NCBI GenBank assembly: GCA_030149405.1
Contig: JASBRM010000188.1
Coordinates: forward strand, 1 to 11,282
Direction: 5' to 3'
DNA: 11,282 nt
From: Neptuniibacter sp.
GTDB taxonomy: Bacteria > Pseudomonadota > Gammaproteobacteria > Pseudomonadales > Balneatricaceae
Part shown: piece by piece, positions 5,568 to 11,282 of the stretch
Numbering within the stretch: position 1 is the stretch's first letter
Layout of the letters: each line of letters begins with the position of its first letter
Notes under the pieces: model-generated
Told to the model about the DNA's origin: nothing
Databases searched by the model: none
What the model saw: the letters and a program-made list of their open reading frames with translations, nothing else
Translations under genes and position numbers: made by a program

Positions 5568-8500
5568 ATGAGTGATCTACAAAATATATATACAGAGTCT
5601 GTATTTGCGCAGTTGGCATATGTCCAATTTGACGATCCTGATTTTCTTGAAACAAATGGAGCTATAAGTAATGGTGCTTTAGATGCTTTTTTAACGTCTG
5701 GTCTTACACAAGAGCAATTCGAATGGTTTCAGAGGAACTATATTGTTGTTGATCATGAGCCTAATACCGATTCAGGCTTCTCGGGTACTATCTTCCAACA
5801 AATTGATCCAGAAACTGGAACTGAAATTGGCCCATTACATTTAGCTTTAAGAGGTACAGAAAAAGATAATATTTCAGACCTATTCGCGGATATTAATTTG
5901 GCACTTTATACCGGTATAGCTAAAGAGCAATATGAAGATATGCTCAGGTTTCTGGATAAAAATGATCTTATAACAGTGAACGTTGTCTTTGAAGACGGCG
6001 CTCCATCCGAGACAGTTGAATTAATTTCAATTGATACAGAACAAAAAATAAATGTATCTGGACACTCACTTGGAGGGCACCTCACAACTCTTCTTGCGGT
6101 AAATCTTCACGAATTAGTCGAACATGCCTATACATTTAATGGTGCAGGTATCGGTTATGGAATTGGTGCTGCATTCTATCAGTTTCTAGAAGTATTCCTC
6201 GGTTATTCACCCGATTTGGGTGATTTCCCCATTACAAATATCATCGCGGAACCAGGATGGGACACAACTGCTGGAGTAGGAATACAAGAAGGAGTTGTTG
6301 AATTTGTATTTATAGAACAACAGGCAGAGGATCCTGATCTTACGTTTGCTAACCATTCCATGGAAGCATTGGTCGATAGCTTGCAAACAATGGCAATTCT
6401 ATCAACGTTGGATGATAGCCTGACCTTTGAACAGCTCAATAAAATCTTATATCAAGCCAGCCACTATGCAATTGAAGACCGGGTTCAGGGTACCGATGAT
6501 AATGGTAAAACCCATTCAGGCACCCCGGCGAATTCCAGTAATTTGGTTTTCTCTCTAGACGAAATAGCAGCGCATCTCGGAAAATTTCTTTCCAATACAT
6601 CGGTTAACACATTAAATGATTTAGCTGACTTGGTCAGTTCTTGGAGTGAGGGTAATACTCCAGAGGGTGAATTTAAGGTTATACCCATGGAAGAAGCGTT
6701 AGCTTCACTTTCTTTTTCTTCTTTACAGTCAATGCCCAAACATCATCAGACGGCTTATCTTTATGCTATGTCGCAATGGGCTTCATTTGTAGTTCTGACG
6801 CCAGAAAGCGTCGCATTAAATGGGATTTACGATAACCATAACTATAGTTTGGACTTTATTGAACAGGTGGATTCGGGCTTTGATAGTTTAACTGCGATGT
6901 GGAATGACCGAGTTAGTTACCATCAGGCCGTCATGCAACGTAATGCTGAAGACAATGACCACCCTTCGGCTGTTAATGAAACTGCTATTTATTATCACGA
7001 CAAGCAAGTAGGCAGTGAGGTTTTTACTGGACAGTTGAATTTGCATGGCGGGGCCGAAGCATTACATCAAAATAATGTGGTGAATGTTGTATTTGCTAAA
7101 TACGATGGAGACGTAATCACAGGGGGAACGCAAGGGGACCGCTTGTATGGTAATGCTGGCCAAGACACCCTGATCGGCGGTGCCGGCGAAGATGATCTCT
7201 ACGGCGGTGAAGGCAACGATTCCCTAATCTCCAGTACGGCTGAAACTGCTGAGGATGGTGCGGCTGATGATCTCTATGGTGGTGCTGGCAATGATGTTTA
7301 TGCATTGGCAGGTGGAGACACTGCTTCAGACACCACTGGAGATGATATTTACATTGTTACCTCTGAGTCAGCTGGTGGCGAAAGAATTGTAATTGATGAC
7401 AAGGATGGTAAAGGCAAAATCTGGCTGAATGGCGAGCCTCAATCTTATGCGCGAAAAGATAAAAATATCGGTAATCTCTGGCACTCCGCTCCCAATAGTC
7501 TTTCAATGTCCGGCTCCTCTCTGATTATCACAGATCATTACGGAAATGAGATCGAGATTAAAAACTTCGAGGATGGAGATCTGGGCATCAAGCTTGGGCT
7601 TGATCTATCGGAACCTCTGCCAGTGTTATCTGATCTGACTGAAGAGGACGATAACGTTAATGGCAGTGCTGAGAATGATCATATAGATGCGCTTGGAGGC
7701 AACGATACGATCAATTCCTACGGAGGGAATGATGTTCTGAACCTTGGGAGCGGGAATGATACCGCCGATGCTGGTGAGGGTAATAATATTGTTGATGGCG
7801 GTTCTGGTGATGACCTTATCAATGCTGGTAGCGGCAGCGATCAGCTTAAAGGTGGCAGTGGAAATGACCGAATCGTAGCCGGAGGCGGGGATGATATTGT
7901 TGAAGGTGAAGTTGGCGTAGATATCCTTGTGGGTGGGGATGGTGCCGATCAGATATTCGCAGGTTTGGAAGCTGATTTTGAATCGGTTGCTAAATCCGAA
8001 GGTACAGATACTGGCTTAGTATCCGACTGGCTCTCTGGTGGTGAAGGAGATGACCTGTTGGTGGGTGATGCTGGCACAAATGGATTTGCCGGTGGCGCCG
8101 GGAATGACACTATTTATGGTGGTGCAGGTAGAGATATCATTCATGCAGATTCGCAGGCGATAGCATCAACTTCTGAATGGCTAGGCTTTGACAATGGCAA
8201 TGAGTACGGCCTTTATACCAGCGGCTTCTGGAATGTCAGTGAATATGGTAATGACACGATTTCTGCAGGTTCCGGAGACGACTTCGTTTCGGGCCAGGGT
8301 GGTAGCGACATTATCGACGGCGGTGATGGCGATGATGAGATTTACGGGGATGTTTTATACACGAGCAGTAGCGGCAATATAGTACCGGATGATAAGCAGG
8401 GTACAGATGTTATCTACGGAGGAGCCGGGAACGATAAAATCTATGGTGATGGTGCGCTTGACCAGATTTGGGGTGGTGAGGGTGACGATCGCATCGAAGG

Positions 8501-11282
8501 TGATAGCGAGCTTATCGATGCACAATACCATGGTAATGACCTGCTTTATGGTGGTGCTGGTAATGATGAAATTATCGGTCAGGGTGGAGCTGACCATATA
8601 GAAGGTGGTACTGGCAACGATACGTTGTTTGGAGATATGGGCGACAATGCCGTAACGGGTGGCAACGATACACTGGTAGGTGGAGAGGGTAATGATAACC
8701 TGCTCGGTGAAGGCGGCGATGATACGCTTTTGGGTGGTTTGGGTGATGATCATATTGAAGGGGATGCAGGTAATGATCACCTGACTGGTGGTCAGGGAGT
8801 AGATTACCTTAATGGCGGAGCAGGTCAGGACACCTATTATTTTGAAGTCGGCGATGCTCCGATTGTTAATGGGGTAGCTGAAGGTATTGTAGATGCATCA
8901 GGTGAAGGTAATCGAATTGTATTCGGGGCGGGGATTGCGCTTACGGATATCACCCTGGGTATTATCGGAAATGACCTGATTCTCTATTATCAGGACGAAG
9001 GGGTACATATAAACAATGGCATGTTGGGAGTCATAGATAGTTTCCAGTTTAATGAATCATCTACAATTCTGGATTATCAAGCATTAATAGGAACTTTATA
9101 TACAGCTCCTCGCTTTGAGCTGGGTACCGCCGAAGATGATCTTCTGATAGGTGGTTCAGCGACAAATAATCTATTCGGCGGGCAGGGCAACGACACTTTA
9201 GTTGGCGGCCTTGGTGAGAATAACCTTTTTGGTGAATCCGGGAATGACACGCTTATCCATCAGGGCGGGAGTTCGACCTTAAACGGTGGTGAAGGTGATG
9301 ATCATTATATAATCCACCTTACGGATAGCACCGATGTTACTGTTATTGATTCCTCGGGCGCTAACACCTTAGAGTTAATTTCTGAACAAACGGATCAATC
9401 TATTTACTTCAACTCTGTAGGTGATGATCTTGTCATTAAAGTTGGAGGTGGTCAGGTATTAGTCCCTAACTGGTTATCTACAAATCTCGTTAGCTATCAG
9501 CTACCCGATGGCTCGGTGTTATCCCACGATGATATGTTAGCGCAATTAAACACAGCGCCCGTTGCTGTTTATTCTGATGCGGTTGAAACTGCGGAAGACA
9601 GTTTGTTTATTTATGAGCTGACCGGTGGGATGTTTGCAGACGCTGAGATGGATGATCTTAGTTTCAGCGTGACCCTGGCAAGCGGTGAAGCACTTCCGGC
9701 TTGGCTGGCGTATGACGAGGCCAATAAACGCCTGATCGGTACGCCTGAAAATGACGATGTGGGTAGTTTATCTCTCGCCATCACTGCGACTGATCCTGGC
9801 GGGTTTTCTGCTTCCAGTTCTCTGGATATAACGGTTCAAAATACTAATGATGCTCCAGTTGCTGTAGCGGATGTTGTTGTTCCTGTCACTTCATCGGCAG
9901 AACTTAAATACTCTGTGACGATCGCTGGGGCGGGCGGAGACACCTGGATAGAAAAACATGGCGATGGCACCTTGGTGTTCTGGAACAGTGATGGCTGGAA
10001 ATATCAGAAACTGGCAGCAGATGGTTCTATTGCTTCGGAAGTGAAGACACTGGACTTGCAGGGCGCGGAGCTTGTCCGGGTCTTTAGCCAGGGTGGTGAG
10101 GTTAAGATTCTTAGTGGGCGTTTTGTTCAGATGGAGGCTGTCTATATAGAGGGCTCTTATATAGCTGCTCATGAAAAAATTGAACTTTATGAGCAATCAG
10201 TTAATGAAAATTTAGACATTAGTCAGCAAATGTTTGTATCTGACAAGAGCCCTGAATCTGATACAGCTGAGGTAATCTGGACGGAGGGTGATCAAAAAGG
10301 TGTGTTGAGGGAGGAGTATGCTGAGCATGATAATTATTATTATGAGGTAATCAACACTGATACTTTAGAGAAGCAATCTGTAAAAGCCGGATGGGATGAT
10401 TATGGTTTTTATGATGATTCGGTTAGCAGATTATCGGATAACGAAGTTGCGTTAGTGCGGGGTAACAGCACGTCATTAATAATTGAGATTTTTAATCAAA
10501 CGGTTGAAACTAACTACGCTTCGTTAGGCCAAAATCGCTTCAATTTAAACTTTCCTGATTTAGGTTTGGGGTACAGAGAAAGTTATGTTTTCAGAGTGTC
10601 GGAAGATGAGCTGATTGCGCTGATTGATTTTGGTGGGAACCCCAGTTATGACGGAAATTGGACCTATTCTGAACTGCATTATTCGATTGTTAACACCACC
10701 GACAAAACCTATTCCAGCTTGAAAAAAGTGTCTGAATTCTCAGACCAGCAGAATGTGATTGATGTTGATTATGTAAGCGGTTCAGGTGTTGAAAATTCGA
10801 TTTTTGTGACATTTGCTGAAGAGAATGATCTAGGGCTGTTTGAGATTAAAGGTCGGTTTATTTCTGCGTTGGGAGAACAGGTAGGGGACGATCTATTATT
10901 ATCCACCGCGCCTAAGGATGATTATCAGGTCTTTACAGATGATTATTTCGATACGAGAGATGAATCTTGGTCTGGTTATAATGGCTCTGTGGAGGATTTA
11001 TATCCTGATGCCGGGCAGTACGGTTATAACACGATAGTAAGAGATGGTGAGGTGCTTTCGGTTTGGAGTACATCTGAGGGTGTTCACATATCATCGGTTA
11101 CCTTAAGTAAAGGTGCATCAGCTGGCTTCATTTATGATCCTCTTTCAAACGACTTTGATGAGGACTCAGTAAACGTAGACGAAACACTTACTGTGGTTTC
11201 AGCGGTGATTACTCAAGGGATGGGTTCAGTCAGTATTGTTGACGGAAAAGTTGCCTACGATTCTGCTGGGGCTTATGAGTAT
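5568..11282 (+). CDS. Giant RTX protein with N-terminal lipase-like domain, 5' part (continues past window)
   Basis: The reading frame is open from ATG 5568 (AAAGGG ribosome site at 5555-5560) to the window edge, 1905 codons with no stop; I checked the frame at several points. Domain order: lipase-like alpha/beta hydrolase (about 10-300), unrecognised helical region (300-510), RTX block 1 (513-585), RTX-associated beta segment (591-680), RTX block 2 (692-1093), second beta segment (1094-1175), RTX block 3 (1185-1246), third beta segment (1247-1327), CADG/He_PIG cadherin-like domain (1328-1425), unrecognised beta-rich region (1426-1856), and the start of a further cadherin-like/VCBS-like domain (1857 on). 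There is no N-terminal signal peptide, as expected for a type I secretion substrate whose signal is C-terminal. RTX nonapeptides (GGxGxDxhx) bind calcium and fold outside the cell. It is probably a secreted or surface-retained hydrolase or adhesin exported by the genes at 950-4928. Substrate is unknown. Confidence 0.9.
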   Translation, partial: MSDLQNIYTESVFAQLAYVQFDDPDFLETNGAISNGALDAFLTSGLTQEQFEWFQRNYIVVDHEPNTDSGFSGTIFQQIDPETGTEIGPLHLALRGTEKDNISDLFADINLALYTGIAKEQYEDMLRFLDKNDLITVNVVFEDGAPSETVELISIDTEQKINVSGHSLGGHLTTLLAVNLHELVEHAYTFNGAGIGYGIGAAFYQFLEVFLGYSPDLGDFPITNIIAEPGWDTTAGVGIQEGVVEFVFIEQQAEDPDLTFANHSMEALVDSLQTMAILSTLDDSLTFEQLNKILYQASHYAIEDRVQGTDDNGKTHSGTPANSSNLVFSLDEIAAHLGKFLSNTSVNTLNDLADLVSSWSEGNTPEGEFKVIPMEEALASLSFSSLQSMPKHHQTAYLYAMSQWASFVVLTPESVALNGIYDNHNYSLDFIEQVDSGFDSLTAMWNDRVSYHQAVMQRNAEDNDHPSAVNETAIYYHDKQVGSEVFTGQLNLHGGAEALHQNNVVNVVFAKYDGDVITGGTQGDRLYGNAGQDTLIGGAGEDDLYGGEGNDSLISSTAETAEDGAADDLYGGAGNDVYALAGGDTASDTTGDDIYIVTSESAGGERIVIDDKDGKGKIWLNGEPQSYARKDKNIGNLWHSAPNSLSMSGSSLIITDHYGNEIEIKNFEDGDLGIKLGLDLSEPLPVLSDLTEEDDNVNGSAENDHIDALGGNDTINSYGGNDVLNLGSGNDTADAGEGNNIVDGGSGDDLINAGSGSDQLKGGSGNDRIVAGGGDDIVEGEVGVDILVGGDGADQIFAGLEADFESVAKSEGTDTGLVSDWLSGGEGDDLLVGDAGTNGFAGGAGNDTIYGGAGRDIIHADSQAIASTSEWLGFDNGNEYGLYTSGFWNVSEYGNDTISAGSGDDFVSGQGGSDIIDGGDGDDEIYGDVLYTSSSGNIVPDDKQGTDVIYGGAGNDKIYGDGALDQIWGGEGDDRIEGDSELIDAQYHGNDLLYGGAGNDEIIGQGGADHIEGGTGNDTLFGDMGDNAVTGGNDTLVGGEGNDNLLGEGGDDTLLGGLGDDHIEGDAGNDHLTGGQGVDYLNGGAGQDTYYFEVGDAPIVNGVAEGIVDASGEGNRIVFGAGIALTDITLGIIGNDLILYYQDEGVHINNGMLGVIDSFQFNESSTILDYQALIGTLYTAPRFELGTAEDDLLIGGSATNNLFGGQGNDTLVGGLGENNLFGESGNDTLIHQGGSSTLNGGEGDDHYIIHLTDSTDVTVIDSSGANTLELISEQTDQSIYFNSVGDDLVIKVGGGQVLVPNWLSTNLVSYQLPDGSVLSHDDMLAQLNTAPVAVYSDAVETAEDSLFIYELTGGMFADAEMDDLSFSVTLASGEALPAWLAYDEANKRLIGTPENDDVGSLSLAITATDPGGFSASSSLDITVQNTNDAPVAVADVVVPVTSSAELKYSVTIAGAGGDTWIEKHGDGTLVFWNSDGWKYQKLAADGSIASEVKTLDLQGAELVRVFSQGGEVKILSGRFVQMEAVYIEGSYIAAHEKIELYEQSVNENLDISQQMFVSDKSPESDTAEVIWTEGDQKGVLREEYAEHDNYYYEVINTDTLEKQSVKAGWDDYGFYDDSVSRLSDNEVALVRGNSTSLIIEIFNQTVETNYASLGQNRFNLNFPDLGLGYRESYVFRVSEDELIALIDFGGNPSYDGNWTYSELHYSIVNTTDKTYSSLKKVSEFSDQQNVIDVDYVSGSGVENSIFVTFAEENDLGLFEIKGRFISALGEQVGDDLLLSTAPKDDYQVFTDDYFDTRDESWSGYNGSVEDLYPDAGQYGYNTIVRDGEVLSVWSTSEGVHISSVTLSKGASAGFIYDPLSNDFDEDSVNVDETLTVVSAVITQGMGSVSIVDGKVAYDSAGAYEY
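5595..6470 (+). other. Lipase-like alpha/beta-hydrolase domain of the RTX protein
   Basis: About residues 10-300. Diagnostic elements are HLALRGTEKD (Arg95-Gly96-Thr97), an oxyanion-region motif seen in lipase class 3 and RTX lipases, and the nucleophile elbow INVSGHSLGGHL with Ser167 in G-x-S-x-G. Asp232 (in 'AEPGWDTTAG') and His263 (in 'ANHSMEALVDSL') are plausible acid and base members of the triad. The order and approximate spacing fit this fold. Whether the domain cleaves triacylglycerols, phospholipids or another ester cannot be told. Confidence 0.75.
6471..7103 (+). other. Unrecognised, mostly helical region of the RTX protein
   Basis: Residues about 302-512 link the hydrolase domain to the first RTX block. 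The sequence has long amphipathic-looking stretches (for example MEEALASLSFSSLQ and HHQTAYLYAMSQWASFVVL) and no motif I recognise. It may be a lid or substrate-specificity domain, or simply a spacer. Confidence 0.4.
7104..7337 (+). repeat. RTX block 1
   Basis: Residues 513-590 contain RTX nonapeptides such as GNAGQDTLI, GGAGEDDLY, GGEGNDSLI and GGAGNDVYA, with a short Ala/Glu-rich interruption (STAETAEDGA). Calcium-binding beta-roll, followed directly by a beta-rich RTX-associated segment. Confidence 0.85.
7338..7608 (+). other. RTX-associated (HCBP-related-like) beta segment 1
   Basis: Residues about 591-680, with the pattern of the haemolysin-type calcium-binding-related domain: 'ERIVIDDKDGKGKIWLNG' early and 'IEIKNFEDGDLGIKL' at the end. 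In known RTX lipases and peptidases this kind of module follows a beta-roll. Similar but more divergent modules follow RTX blocks 2 (8847-9090) and 3 (9306-9546). Confidence 0.65.
7641..8846 (+). repeat. RTX block 2, long and interrupted
   Basis: Residues 692-1093 hold the main array of GGxGNDxhx repeats, about 25-30 by eye. The array is interrupted by non-RTX loops near 7960-8030 (EADFESVAKSEG...), 8143-8257 (Trp/Tyr-rich, EYGLYTSGFWNVSEYG), 8349-8410 (VLYTSSSGNIVPDDKQG) and 8502-8540 (SELIDAQYHG). It ends in GGAGQDTYYF, the usual closing 'TYxF' of an RTX array. Confidence 0.9.
8847..9090 (+). other. RTX-associated beta segment 2
   Basis: Residues about 1094-1175 include 'GEGNRIVFGAGIALTDITL', 'GNDLILYYQDEG' and 'VIDSFQFNESS', the N-R-I-x-F / D-L-x-h / I-x-x-F pattern common after RTX arrays. 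More divergent than the segment after block 1. Confidence 0.6.
9120..9305 (+). repeat. RTX block 3, short
   Basis: Residues 1185-1246 contain about six RTX-like repeats: TAEDDLLIGG, GGQGNDTLV, GGLGENNLF, GESGNDTLI and GGEGDDHYII. Several positions depart from consensus (SATNNLF, GENN), so calcium binding may be partial. Confidence 0.8.
9306..9546 (+). other. RTX-associated beta segment 3
   Basis: Residues about 1247-1327: 'VIDSSGANTLELIS', 'VGDDLVIKVGGGQVLVPNWL' and 'SYQLPDGSVLSHDDMLAQL'. The closing D-G-S-x-L-S-x-x-D-h motif is typical of the last strand of RTX-related modules in bacterial cadherin-like proteins. Confidence 0.6.
9549..9842 (+). other. Cadherin-like (CADG/He_PIG-type) domain
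   Basis: Residues 1328-1425. It begins NTAPVAV, then AEDSLFIYEL, FADAEMDDLSFSV, LPAWLAYDEANKRLIGTPEN, VGSLSLAITATDPGGFSAS and ends NTNDAPVAVAD. These are the standard landmarks of dystroglycan/He_PIG-type Ig-like domains found in bacterial adhesins and large RTX proteins, where they act as calcium-stiffened stalk modules. Confidence 0.8.
9843..11135 (+). other. Unrecognised beta-rich region of the RTX protein
   Basis: Residues 1426-1856 match no domain I know. Short strand-turn-strand units recur loosely: 'HGDGTLVFWNSDGWKYQKL', 'LSDNEVALVRGNSTSLIIE', 'VSEDELIALIDFGG', 'ENSIFVTFAEENDLGLFEI' and 'RDGEVLSVWSTSEGVHIS'. The D/N-G/E-x-hhh-x-h pattern is compatible with a divergent beta-propeller, but this is inference. 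The first part of the region is A+T-rich compared with the RTX arrays (19 G+C in the 60 bases from 10321 against 30 in those from 8701). Confidence 0.45.
11136..11282 (+). other. Start of a second cadherin-like/VCBS-like domain (cut by window edge)
   Basis: Residues 1857-1905 read DPLSNDFDED, DETLTVVSA and MGSVSIVDGKVAYDSAGAYEY. This follows the landmark order of tandem bacterial cadherin-like/VCBS domains (P-L-x-N-D-x-D-x-D, L-T-V-x-S-A, G-x-V-x-I-x-D-G-x-V-x-Y). More such domains probably follow outside the window. Confidence 0.6.

Noticed and set aside
8355..8780. A 141-codon antisense frame opposite the RTX array (and similar frames at 7117-7305, 8188-8382, 8389-8601)
   Set aside because: They are complements or shifted readings of the repetitive GGxGxD codons, of low complexity, with no supporting start signals. 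The sense RTX frame is continuous through them.
9891..10196. A 101-codon antisense frame in the RTX gene
   Set aside because: No ribosome site or recognisable domain was seen, and the plus-strand frame is open throughout.

Overview
The window looks like accessory DNA from a Gram-negative bacterium, most likely a marine gammaproteobacterium. This is inferred from the HlyB/HlyD-type secretion genes, the dRS3/REP-like palindromes and a moderate G+C of about 32-50% depending on the gene. The exact genus cannot be read from the sequence.

Layout. (1) Positions 1-653, minus strand: a hipB-hipA toxin-antitoxin operon. hipA runs off the left edge, so only its first 66 codons are visible. hipB is unusual because it encodes two tandem Xre-type helix-turn-helix domains (152 aa) instead of one. 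(2) Positions 654-949: a divergent control region. It holds a strong minus-strand promoter for hipBA, three 20-bp operator-like repeats spaced exactly 49 bp apart, and a plausible plus-strand promoter for the secretion genes. (3) Positions 950-4928, plus strand: the inner-membrane ABC exporter (HlyB type, inactive C39-like domain) and the periplasmic adaptor (HlyD type). They are separated by a 102-bp tandem repeat carrying alternating palindromes. (4) Positions 4918-5544: a small A+T-rich lipoprotein gene of unknown function that overlaps the end of hlyD. (5) Position 5568 to the right edge: one uninterrupted reading frame of at least 1905 codons with no stop. It encodes a giant RTX protein with an N-terminal lipase-like alpha/beta hydrolase domain, three blocks of RTX calcium-binding repeats each followed by an RTX-associated beta-rich segment, a cadherin-like (CADG/He_PIG-type) domain, a roughly 430-residue stretch of unrecognised beta-rich sequence, and the beginning of another cadherin-like/VCBS-like domain.

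How it fits together. The exporter, adaptor, lipoprotein and RTX protein are co-directional and closely spaced, so they most likely form one type I secretion locus. The RTX protein would be the exported substrate, carrying its secretion signal at the unseen C terminus and folding outside the cell on binding calcium. No TolC-like outer-membrane channel and no HlyC-like acyltransferase lie in the window. The lipoprotein's placement between the exporter genes and the substrate suggests a dedicated accessory role, but its sequence does not reveal which. The HipBA module is divergent and probably an independent element, although its operators lie within about 100-200 bp of the secretion promoter.
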